Assembly (NCBI GenBank): GCA_009103225.1
Contig: RHPI01001037.1
Location: forward strand, 276,716 to 334,671
Source of the DNA: Chlorokybus atmophyticus
Lineage: Eukaryota > Streptophyta > Chlorokybophyceae > Chlorokybales > Chlorokybaceae
Length of the DNA stretch: 57,956 nucleotides
Direction: 5' to 3'
The translations under genes were made by a program, and so were the position numbers. This document shows positions 43,769 through 52,678 of the stretch, piece after piece. Each line of letters opens with the position of its first letter. Position 1 is the stretch's first letter. The notes beneath the pieces were generated by a model, which was not told where the DNA came from, searched no databases, and saw only the letters and a list, made by a program, of their open reading frames with translations.

Positions 43769-46438
43769 ATGCCCGTGGAAACAAGGTCAGGAGCTGGTTT
43801 GAAGGAGCTTGAAGTCCCCTTGAAGGAGACAGAAGAGTTGCCCGAGAAGGAGGTGCCTACTTCCCCGAGTGAAGGAGACTACGAGGACGAGCCAGCCGGT
43901 GACAAGGAAGACCACGAGGAGGTTGAAGAGGTTGAAGAGGAGGAGCCAGATCTAATGGACACCTTGTTGAAGATGGAGATGGAGGGTGCGCGCACGCGTT
44001 TCAGCGGTCGGCCCAACACATTGGAGGTACAAGACTTCAAGGATAGGTTTGAGTGTCGCATGATCAGCTGGTCGGCACGTGATAGGTCATGGAATGAGCA
44101 CAAAGCATTTAAGATGATGCCCGAATTCTTGGAGGATGAAGCTTTGGGCACGTGGAGGGAGTTCAAGAGGAAGTTGGAGGCACGAGAAGAGGTGTGTAGA
44201 GCTGAACATGGAGCTGAGTTTGAGAAGGAGTGGGCGAAGGTGCAGCCCATGAAGGAGTTCATGATGGTGTTGACGTCGACGTATCCACAAACGACGCCGG
44301 CAAAGATGATGGAGCTGATGTATTTCAAGCGCAAGGATGGTGAGACCCCACGCATGATGTACACGAGGATGGTGAAGTTGTTGGAGGACACGGAGCATGA
44401 GGTTGTGGCTAACAAGATAACCGCGGTGCTGTACTTGCGTGCATTGGAGGATGGCTTGAGGGAGGCGGTGCAGACCGTGTTGCGAGGAGCGCATCAAGGC
44501 GCAAGCTACACGCTTCGTGATGTCTTCATTGCAGCCGAGAATGCTCAATGGCAGCAAGAGTATGAGAAGAGCATTGGTTCGATGGCAGAGGGCATGGCGA
44601 CGCAGCTGTCGGGAGCTACCAAGCGCACCGATGCTGGTCGGCGCGATGGAGGGCAAGCTACAGTCATTAAGTCAGCTCCGGTGAGGAGTGTGATGGCTGC
44701 AAACGGTGTTCCTATGGATGCACGGCATGAGGAGCAGCAAACGGGAGTGTGTTGGAGGTGTGGAGAGGTCGGACACATCGCAAAGTATTGTCCGAAGAGG
44801 CAAGGCCTCGTGTGTTCATACTGTGGGAAGATGGGCCATGATGACAATGCGTGTTGGAGCAAGCATCCGCACTTGCGCGCGGAGGTGCTGAGCGGTAAGA
44901 CGGTGACCAAGCAAGCACATTCAGCTCAGGCGGGAAGCTCACAAAGCCATGCGGAGCTGGCGCGTGCAAGCGAGGTGTCCGCGCTCGTTGCCGAAGTGGC
45001 CGAGTTGAAGGCAGCGCTAGCGGGGCTGCGCACGCAGCCGGAACGCAAGCAAAAGGGTGTCCGACAGGAGAAGGATGATGATGATGGAGGTGCATACGCG
45101 TACTTGGCGCATAGCGCGGCGTGGTGCAGCCCGATGACGGCTACGGCAGCTACGGGGACTGCGCGCGCTGCACCAGCACCTACGGCGGCGGTATCGCCCT
45201 ACATGCGAGGCAAGGGGGTCCGCGTTGCAACCTCAGAGGTTTGTAAAGCTGCTGGGGGTCATGAGGAACTGTTTGCACCAGCTAGTGCGCGATCACGCGC
45301 GGTATCGGCACCGTTGACGGCGACGGCGGGAGGCTATGCGCCTGCGCCGGCCATGGAGGTGTCAGCGACGTCGGCGTTGTCAATGCCTTTGGTGAGGAGG
45401 GTCATGAGTGTGGAGCAGCATGATGGTATGTGTATTGAAGTGAAGAACGATGTGGATGAGGGCAAGATGCAGTCCATGAAGGGTTTGGCATGTTTGTTAG
45501 AGACGGCAAGTGCGCAAGTCAGCCCGGCATGTGCGCGCGTCATGAAGGTGCCAACGGCGGCGCGTGCGGATGCAAGTGCAGTCCATGAGCTGGCGGGAAC
45601 CCTTCTCCATCAGCCCATGTTGACACTGAAGGATGTCGGATGTACTTTGGAGCGTTTGGAGTGCGTGTTGGGGCCGATGTTGAAGCCCGCGACAGCCGAC
45701 GCAGCTACGCAAGTCACTTTGGATTGCGAGGCAGATGTGACGAGTGAGGAGGAGTTTAGGGCAGTCGTCTATGCAGAAAAGAAGCTTCATGAAGTCATGG
45801 AGGGTGAGCAGGAGCTGGAGGTGGATGTGCCTATCGTGGAGTTAGCAAACGGCATGCACACGGAGGTGATGGAAGAGCCGGTGCAGCTGGACTCCAAGTC
45901 GGACTTGTCGGCGGCGTTGTCGAGACCGGCGGAGAGGCTTGATGTTATGGCGACGGTGGCAACGGTGGACAACAAGCATGGTCATGTGCAGCTGAACGGG
46001 TACACACCGGAGCGCGTGCTCGTGGATACATGTGCGGAGCCAGTGATACCTGGAGCGAGAGCGGCGGCGCGCATGGGATTGCAGCCGAAGGATTGGGGGC
46101 CATGTCTGTGGCATCTCAAGACTGCTGGAGGAGGGATGGAGGCCGTCTTCGCGGTTACATTAGAGCCCGTGCAGATCCAATTGACTGCACATGGTGGAGG
46201 GCGAACCACTCTTGGTGTTCATTGCCTTATCACCGAAGAGGGGAGCTATGATGTGCTATTGGGGCAGGAGTTCTTGTATCCAGTGGGAGGAGGAGTGGAC
46301 AACTGGTTGGAGCAGGGCTTTTTCAGACCGGGATGGGAGCATGGTGATGGTGAGAAGGCATTCTTTCCGTTACGCGTGAGAGAGGTTGAGGAGGCTCGAA
46401 GCGAGGGGTTGGACGGATGCGATGGTGCGTGTGGATGA
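43769..46438 (+). CDS. gag-aspartic protease polyprotein, no RT
   Basis: An uninterrupted 889-codon ORF, the longest credible ORF of the window. Residues 10-75 are very acidic. Residues about 95-290 resemble a retrotransposon gag capsid region (W-N-E-H-K-A-F, T-P-A-K-M-M-E-L). Two CCHC knuckles follow: C328-C331-H336-C341 and C349-C352-H357-C362. A long Ala/Glu-rich linker follows with little conservation. Near residue 753 lies V-D-T-C-A-E, where aspartic proteases have D-T/S-G, then Y-D-V-L-L-G-Q-E-F-L, the second protease signature. The DTC triplet may cripple the protease. It ends in TGA, 62 bp before B1. The ATG is the first in frame, 62 bp after A1. Packaging is probably provided in cis and polymerase in trans. 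The start-to-end openness argues for recent activity. Confidence 0.9.
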   Translation: MPVETRSGAGLKELEVPLKETEELPEKEVPTSPSEGDYEDEPAGDKEDHEEVEEVEEEEPDLMDTLLKMEMEGARTRFSGRPNTLEVQDFKDRFECRMISWSARDRSWNEHKAFKMMPEFLEDEALGTWREFKRKLEAREEVCRAEHGAEFEKEWAKVQPMKEFMMVLTSTYPQTTPAKMMELMYFKRKDGETPRMMYTRMVKLLEDTEHEVVANKITAVLYLRALEDGLREAVQTVLRGAHQGASYTLRDVFIAAENAQWQQEYEKSIGSMAEGMATQLSGATKRTDAGRRDGGQATVIKSAPVRSVMAANGVPMDARHEEQQTGVCWRCGEVGHIAKYCPKRQGLVCSYCGKMGHDDNACWSKHPHLRAEVLSGKTVTKQAHSAQAGSSQSHAELARASEVSALVAEVAELKAALAGLRTQPERKQKGVRQEKDDDDGGAYAYLAHSAAWCSPMTATAATGTARAAPAPTAAVSPYMRGKGVRVATSEVCKAAGGHEELFAPASARSRAVSAPLTATAGGYAPAPAMEVSATSALSMPLVRRVMSVEQHDGMCIEVKNDVDEGKMQSMKGLACLLETASAQVSPACARVMKVPTAARADASAVHELAGTLLHQPMLTLKDVGCTLERLECVLGPMLKPATADAATQVTLDCEADVTSEEEFRAVVYAEKKLHEVMEGEQELEVDVPIVELANGMHTEVMEEPVQLDSKSDLSAALSRPAERLDVMATVATVDNKHGHVQLNGYTPERVLVDTCAEPVIPGARAAARMGLQPKDWGPCLWHLKTAGGGMEAVFAVTLEPVQIQLTAHGGGRTTLGVHCLITEEGSYDVLLGQEFLYPVGGGVDNWLEQGFFRPGWEHGDGEKAFFPLRVREVEEARSEGLDGCDGACG

Positions 46439-46500
46439 AGGCGCGTGAGGAGGTCAGCTGGCATTCTCGGGTCGTGAACACCAGCTGAAGCGGGTGTGAT

Positions 46501-46691
46501 ACGCGCTTGTTGTGAGTGTTGTGTCATGTGTATGAGTATGTACACTAGTGGGGCAGCTTCGGGAGGGTCCTGAGCTAGCAGACATGCATGGAGGAAGCTA
46601 CAACATGTGAAGGTGGACAAGGTGCAGCATGATAAGGCCATGACGAGCTGGTGGACGACATCTTCGCGCAACGATAGGATTTGGCACGACA
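46501..46691 (+). repeat. split repeat B1
   Basis: 191 bp with 2 differences from B2. It starts with the 11-mer ACGCGCTTGTT, also the last 11 bp of A1. It ends GGCACGACA, then GC, then A2. Confidence 0.92.
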
Positions 46692-46693
46692 GC

Positions 46694-47376
46694 TGTCATG
46701 CGCGTGCGTGTCGGTGGCGCAACGCATCGATTATGAGGGCTTTTGAGGTCATATTTCATGAGATAGAGCTGAGTTACGGCCATTACATCGAGGTGTAACT
46801 CAATTACGCTAGTAGGACTCACATGTGACTGAAAATCGCTGGTTATGACTGATTTGGGAGTTGTATGGTAGTTGTGGCAGCTAAAGTGGTTAAAACGGTT
46901 GTGGAGGCATGGTAGGAGGGTATGTAAGTGTTCTTGACTTGTGTTGCAGCTAGTTGAGCGCAAGTCCCTTGTTCTATTGGGAGCATACAGCTACTTGGAG
47001 AGGCTTCAAGACTTGGTCGTTGCCTTGCTTGTGTGCTTGCCTTGAGTGTGCACGTGCTTGGATATGCTTGTGTGAAGTGTATGAGCGTGTGCCACACCTT
47101 GCGAACGGACCTAGCCTCATCTCCCCGTGCATCACATGCCAGTTGCAAGTATAGAAGCCGTGCTTGAGTCTAGGTTGGCTAAGACACGCGCTTGTTGTGA
47201 GTGTTGTGTCATGTGTATGAGTATGTACACTAGTGGGGCAGCTTCGGGAGGATCCTGAGCTAGCAGACATGCATGGAGGAAGCTACAACATGTGAAGGTG
47301 GACAAGGTGCAGCATGATAAGGCCATGACGAGCTGGTGGACGACATCCTCGCGCAACGATAGGATTTGGCACGACA
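46694..47376 (+). repeat. joined repeat A2B2 (683 bp)
   Basis: TGTCATGCG at the start and GGCACGACA at the end, as for a complete LTR. A2 is 46,694-47,196 and B2 is 47,186-47,376; they share one ACGCGCTTGTT. Confidence 0.92.
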
Positions 47377-49964
47377 CGTGGTTGAAAGAGGTGCGCCGAC
47401 CACGCTCACACAATGGTTCGAGCTCAATCGGAAGGCCGAAGCTCAATGGAGGATAGAGTTGGCAACCGCTCCTGCTGCCTAAAAGCCCATCGCGCTATCC
47501 ACGTTGTATCAAGATGTCCCATCCATTGCGCGATGGTACAAGAAGGGATGGACTTTACGCAAGAAGAACCGGCGGTTTCTTGCTATTGAACGCATGTATT
47601 ACGTTGCTCCCAGAGACGGCGAGAAGTTTTATCTGCGTATTCTTCTACACAACGTACCAGGGGCTACCAGTTTTGCGCACTTGCGCACGACATACGAAGG
47701 GACGGAGGAGCGCGTATACGCTACGTTCAAAGACGCTTGCGTAGCGCGGGGATTGTTGCAAGAAGAGAACGAATGGGCGCTGGCAATTGGCGAAGCTGCC
47801 ATTGTAAGCACACATTACAATAAGCCAACTCTTGTACGCATACTAATGGCCTGACAATCGTATTGTATTGCAGTCGAAAACAGGTTGGCAGCTTCGTGCA
47901 ATACCTGCGATAATCCTAATCTACAACGAGGTTGCGGATCCGCTTGCGCTGTGGAACAAGTTTTTGGAGCAATTCACGGATGATGTCACATATCACCAGC
48001 GACAGGTACGTACAATATTCAATTGCAGTATTACAAAGAGCACTGGTGCACAAGCAAAGCATATATATTCTTGATGTTCACAAGTGCTACGCATGCAGTT
48101 GGACCCCACCGCAACGCTGAATCAGCGCGACATTGATGACGCATTGTATGATGTGAGAGGTCTGCAACAGCATGGGAAAGGCTTAGAGGATTTTCAGCTG
48201 CCCCTGCCTCAAGAAGCGCCAACGGACTTCACCTCATCGTTGGTCGAAGAGGAGCTGAATACATATGATTAGATCGTGATAAGGCAGCGGGTGCAGGTTA
48301 ATGTACCATTGCTGAATGCACAACAGCGCGCAACTTACGACACCGTCGTACAAGCAATTGAAAGACCTCGAACGGATTCGCACCCTTTTTTATTGACGGT
48401 CTTGGGGGTGGTGGCAAAACGTGTCTCTACAACACCCTGCTTGCCTATGTTCGGAGCGGACGACGTGTTGCAACTGCTGTTGCGTCATTCGGCATTGCGG
48501 CATTGCTACTGGAAGGTAATTCAGGCAATGTGGCAACATTATAATAGGAACAAGATAAATAATTTGAGCTTCATCAGGCTCATGGTTGTTATGGCTGTGC
48601 AGGTGGAAAGACAGCTCATTCCAGATTCAAAATCCCCATCGCTGGGCTGTATGCAACCTCAACTTGCAACATCTCAAGAGGCAGCTCTTCGGCAAAGCTG
48701 ATGATTGCCACGAAGCTGATTGTCTGGGATGAAGCTCCGATGATGAACAAGCTTTACTTTGAGGCAGTTGATAGGACATTGCGCGATATCATGAGCATGG
48801 TGTATCCGGGAGCAGAAAATCTGCTATTTGAGGGCAAAGTGGTTGTGTTGGAAGGCGACTTCCGACAAATCTTACCAGGTGTGCCACGTGGAACACGTTC
48901 GGAAATCGTGCACGCCAGTTTGAAGTACTCCACAATGTGGAGCCAGATTAAAGTGATGAAGCTTCACATCAACATGCGGGTGTAGAAGCTACAAGCTGCA
49001 GGAGAATCTGGGGTAGAGCAGCAAGCTTTCAGCGATGTTTTGCAGCGCATCGGCGACGGTCGTGAGCAAGTGTTTTCTGACATAGGGGAAGAGATGGTGC
49101 GTCTAGATGCCGATCTGTGCTCTAAAGCTGGCAATCTTGAAGGCTTGATTGAAGACATGTACGGTGAGCTGCGCAACCAGCCCACACCAGAAGCTCTGGC
49201 CAAATATGTCATCAACCGTGCAATCCTCACCCCAAAAAATGTAACCGTTGACGAGATCAACGTGCTAATGATGGCACGTTTCAGCGATGTACGTATCAAT
49301 GAGCATCACTAACATATATCTGCATTCAATGTGAACATCACGAATATACTTCAAGCGTGCTACTGACACGTGGCACAATATATATGCAGATGAGGAGAGA
49401 GTATACCGCAGTGCTGCTTCTGTGCCACCAGAGGAGCAAGTAAACCATTACCCCATTGAGTATCTCAACAGCATCATGGTGTTTGGCTTACCTCCACATG
49501 AACTCCGTTTCAAGATTGGCAGCCCGGTCATGTTGCTGCAAAATTTGAGTGATGGGCTGGCAAATGGGACACGTCTCATTTGCGGCCTCATGCAGCATGT
49601 GATTTATGCGAGAGTTGCTACGGGTCCAGCCAAAGGCAGAAGAGTGTTCATTCCCCGCCTGATGATCACGCCCTCCAATGTCGAGGGTATGCCTTTTACG
49701 CTGAGGCGTAGACAATTCCCGATACGCGCAGCTTTCGCCATGACAATCAACAAGTTTCAAGGCCAAACTTTACGCAAGGTCGGAGTCTACCTGCCTGAGC
49801 CTGTAGTCACATATGGGCAACTTTACGTGGCGTTGTCGCGCGTTGGTGGCAGAGCGGGAGTGCGTGTACTGGCCACCAGTAATGTGCAACAAAAGAGAGG
49901 CGAACCCGCAGCGGTGTACACAAAAAACGTTGTGTACACAGAGGTTCTGTCTCGCAATGGTTGA
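47377..49964 (+). pseudogene. Helitron helicase half (Pif1-like) of RepHel
   Basis: The Rep-end continues with V-E-R-G-A-P-T-T-L-T-Q-W-F, then W-Y-K-K-G-W and R-D-G-E-K-F-Y-L-R-I-L-L, the Helitron linker. The SF1 helicase has Walker A G-G-G-G-K-T (about 48,400-48,420), Walker B V-W-D-E-A-P-M, G-D-F-R-Q-I-L-P, N-K-F-Q-G-Q-T-L and Y-V-A-L-S-R-V. It unwinds DNA during rolling-circle transposition. Introns: 47,814-47,873, 48,006-48,098, 48,517-48,602 (joins L-E-G to G-K-T-A-H-S) and about 49,289-49,389. A 1-base frameshift in the T-run near 48,388 separates Walker A from the upstream frame. Stops: TAA 47,479, TAG 48,270, TAG 48,984. TGA terminates at 49,962. Confidence 0.88.
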
Positions 49965-50284
49965 GTTTGATCCGTGTATAGGTAACGATGTAAAGATGTA
50001 TTTGTCTCAATGCACATTAATAGTACATGATGTATGCATGCAGACATCAATTACAAACCTATTGTATCAATCAAAAAGACGTGAAACATGGATAACAGCC
50101 GCGTATATATAAATAATCAGCCTTGAAGGTACATTGTGATCATATCGTGTATTGTTTCGCTTTGTCATGCTAAATTGTAATTGACATAGCACATATATTA
50201 ACATGATGATGCGCAACAATTGCTGATGCATGTCATTGACCACAAAAGGACACGTCATACATATCATGATATATGTCCTTTTAC

Positions 50285-50314
50285 CCGTGGTTGTTCCACG
50301 GGGCAACGCACTAG
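50285..50314 (+). repeat. Helitron 3' terminal hairpin and CTAG end
   Basis: CCCGTGG-TTGTT-CCACGGG, nine bases, then CTAG. The next base is T. Another 8-bp hairpin (AAAAGGAC/GTCCTTTT) lies about 30 bp upstream. Hairpins at this place are thought to mark the end of transposition. Confidence 0.92.
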
Positions 50315-50364
50315 TAGGAACATATTTTGCTTTGTTGTTGACATGCTATTGCACTTGTTGTTTC
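50315..50364 (+). repeat. LTR-B, right part after the Helitron
   Basis: 'taggaacatattttgctttgttgttgacatgctattgcac' corresponds to the LTR-B segment after 'gcaac' in the copy at 16,550. It continues the LTR cut at 37,329 and is itself cut by E2 at 50,365. Confidence 0.85.
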
Positions 50365-50742
50365 TGTTGAGAACTAGTGATGCGCTTAGTGTGTGTGTAT
50401 TTGCCTCATACATACAAGTGTGCACACACTAAGAACAAGTGCAGCAAGCACGCCAACTATAGAGACAATGCGACCCACTGTATTAAGCAGTATACATCGT
50501 CTTATATACTATGCTACTAAGCACTAGTCAACTCTGATCAACTTTGGTCAAAGTCAACACTAGTTAACACTAGTCAATGGTCAAAGTCAATGGTTAAAGT
50601 CAAAGTTGACCATAGTTGACCATAACTGCCGTAACTCTCGTAACTCTCGTAATTCCCGTAACTATAAAGGTTAAGCTGATCGTACCAACTACATGTAGGC
50701 GCCGCCTATGCACGTACTTTTCTCAACCTATAACAATTGACA
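50365..50742 (-). repeat. E2 3' LTR
   Basis: In + orientation TGTTGAGAACTAGTG to ATTGACA. About 90% like E1 LTRs, with a TATATAAG box in element orientation. Confidence 0.85.
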
Positions 50743-51405
50743 CTCCCACGCGAGCAGCTTAACCTTGAACTCCAAGTTCTTCTCGCAAGCTTACCCATAT
50801 TAACTTACTCCATTGAACACTCCCATGGATGTGTTGCTCCCACGGACTTGATGCTTGTCTCTATGACACCATTCTTCTCCTTGTGCTGCTAGCAAGACTA
50901 CAAGGTTCCAATACTCCTTATTTATATATACTCCTTATTTCCTCCTCATAGTCGCATCAGGTTCCACCACGCCACGCCTGACCTTGCTCAGGTGGTTTCG
51001 AAGATTCCCTCAATGGCAAACTATGCTATAAACTGCAATGAGTTCTCTACCTTAGCAATGCTGTACCAGAGTGTAGGCCGTGCAAGGGTTGATCAGACCC
51101 TTCTACTAAGGAAAGCACCCCTCCCATCTCCAGTTTGCTAGCTACACAACTCAGTCCTTGCATGCCAATCAAGTGAAGTGTTCTATCCAGTACCGCACAC
51201 CTGTGTGCTACCAAAAAACAACTCCACAGCAATGCAACCTCTAGTGTATGCAGCTCAACACCAGCAACTACTCATAGGCTAGCAGTAACTCTCACAGACC
51301 TTTGTGTTTGCGACCTCCATCTACGCATGTCCTTCACGCGCCCTTGCAGTGGGAGAGGGACGGACGAAAACCATCCACTGCAACTCTTTGAGGTCCTCAC
51401 CAATG

Positions 51406-52167
51406 TTAGATCGCCATTGTGACGTGCTCCTCCTTGGTTGCCTCATTGTGGATCCTCTTCTGGCACTCGCAAATGACGTGGCCCTTCATCTTAAAATAGT
51501 GACACTCTTTGTCACGTGATGGCATCCCACCACCTGCTTTGCTCCTGCTGCGTGTGTGTTGAAAAGATAAGGCAGCGAATGCGAAAGATTCTCCACCATT
51601 CTCTATCTCCTGCACATGCAACTTGCCTTCCACAGCTAGCAGCTTAGGCACTACATCAGCAAACTTTAAAACCACATTTGAGGACTCCAACACAGTCACT
51701 AGCGTAGCAAAGCTCTTTCCTAAGCCAGCTAAGACTGCCCACATCACCTGCTCTTCCTTCACATCATGGCCCACTGCTGCAAGGTCTTGTCAAAGCTCCC
51801 TTGAACGCAAGATGTACTTTGTGCTCCATCTTTAAAAGTGTCAGCTTGCGTCTCAGCTGCAGCTTGCGCGAGTTGCTGTTGACCTTAAGGGTGTCGAAGA
51901 CCTCCCACGCCTCACGTCTAGTCTTGCAATCCGCAAAAAGAGGGAGATGGAAGTCTTTGACATGCAAGCCTATCAGCGCAAAAGCTGATTGTAAGTTCTC
52001 TGTCCAGATACCAGTGTCACCTGCTTTTGGCCGCAATGATGTGGAGGAGGTGGGGTCAACAAACTCCAGAGCTTCTTGCGGATCAGCACCAACTTCATCT
52101 TCAGCGACCATGAAGCATAGTTGTGTAGATCAAGGGACTTGATGGGCATCCTATCTGTGTCAGCCAT
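51406..52167 (-). pseudogene. copia-type gag of E2
   Basis: The start ATG at 52,167 (M-A-D-T-D-R-M-P) aligns with E1. The frame is open through L-H-N-Y-A-S-W-S-L-K-M-K-L and shifts near 51,975-52,030 and 51,800. The knuckle is damaged (C-H-Y-F-K-M-K-G-H-V-I-C-E-C, second Cys is Phe). TAA ends the protein at the place where E1 stops, followed by TGA two codons on in both copies. Confidence 0.78.
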
Positions 52168-52289
52168 TGCTTGCTACACAATAGTTTAACTCACCCTCTC
52201 CCCAAGAACACTCTACTAGTAGGCGCCTATGCTCAACACTTTCTCTCACTAGCACAAGCGATCACACAAGCGAGTGTGGGCCCATAACC

Positions 52290-52678
52290 TGTTGAGAACT
52301 AGTGATGCGCCTAGTGTGTGTGTATTTGCCTCCGACATAAAAGTGTGCACACACAAAGGACAAGTGCAGCAAGCACGCCAGTTATAGAGACAATGTGCGA
52401 CCCACTGTATCAAGCAGTATACAGTGTCTTATATACTATGCTACTAAGTACTAGTGAACTCTAGTCAACTCTGGTCAAAGTCAACACTAGTCAACACTAG
52501 TCAATAGTCAAAGTCAACGGTTAAAGTCAAAGTTGACCATGGTTGACGATAACTGCCGTAATTGCCATAACTCTCCTAACTCTCGTAACTCCCGTAACTA
52601 TACAGGTTAAGCTGATCATACCAACTACATGTAGGTGCCGCCTATACATGTACTTTCAACAAACTATAACATTTAACG
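52290..52678 (-). repeat. E2 5' LTR
   Basis: 389 bp, beginning in element orientation CGTTAAATG (mutated TG) and ending CTCAACA. It has the GTTAC and TTGAC arrays and TATATAAG. It abuts LINE sequence at 52,679. Confidence 0.85.

Larger units (their letters stand above)
43205..47376 (+). mobile_element. gag-protease element with split direct repeats A1-ORF-B1-A2-B2
   Basis: It is inserted in the Helitron replicase: flanks ...GACGTG and CGTGGTTG join to restore the frame, giving a target duplication of CGTG (43,201-43,204 and 47,377-47,380; ACGTG if the last A is shared). The ends are TGTCATGCG and GGCACGACA, LTR-like TG..CA and inverted to each other. Repeat A (503 bp) occurs at 43,205-43,707 and 46,694-47,196. 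Repeat B (191 bp) occurs at 46,501-46,691 and 47,186-47,376. The order is A1, ORF, B1, GC, A2, B2. A and B overlap by ACGCGCTTGTT in A2B2. Repeats are 98-99% identical, so insertion is recent. No RT, integrase or recombinase is encoded. Confidence 0.92.
37330..50314 (+). mobile_element. complete Helitron with a nested retroelement
   Basis: The 5' end is TC (TCACTAACATT) and the 3' end CTAG, 9 bp after a hairpin (CCCGTGG-TTGTT-CCACGGG). Flanking bases are A and T, the canonical Helitron target, and there is no duplication: the LTR-B sequence reads 'gcaa' on the left and 'taggaacata' on the right. The interior codes for a Rep/helicase fusion with short introns. 12,985 bp in all, or 8.8 kb without the gag element at 43,205-47,376. 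Rolling-circle DNA transposon. This copy has a frameshift and several stops, so it is probably inactive. Confidence 0.93.
50365..52678 (-). mobile_element. gag-only copia-type LTR retrotransposon E2
   Basis: Two LTRs (50,365-50,742 and 52,290-52,678) around an interior of about 1.5 kb, the same family as E1. The primer site GGTTATGGGCCCACA follows the 5' LTR in minus orientation. Gag is broken; no pol is present. The left flank is LTR-B, the right flank is LINE RT, and they share no target duplication, so E2 has been rearranged after insertion (for example by recombination between two copies). Confidence 0.87.

Noticed and set aside
43879-46250. Several minus-strand ORFs over the gag gene (up to 189 codons)
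   Set aside because: They are shadows of the 889-codon gag-protease ORF, which has zinc knuckles and a protease motif.
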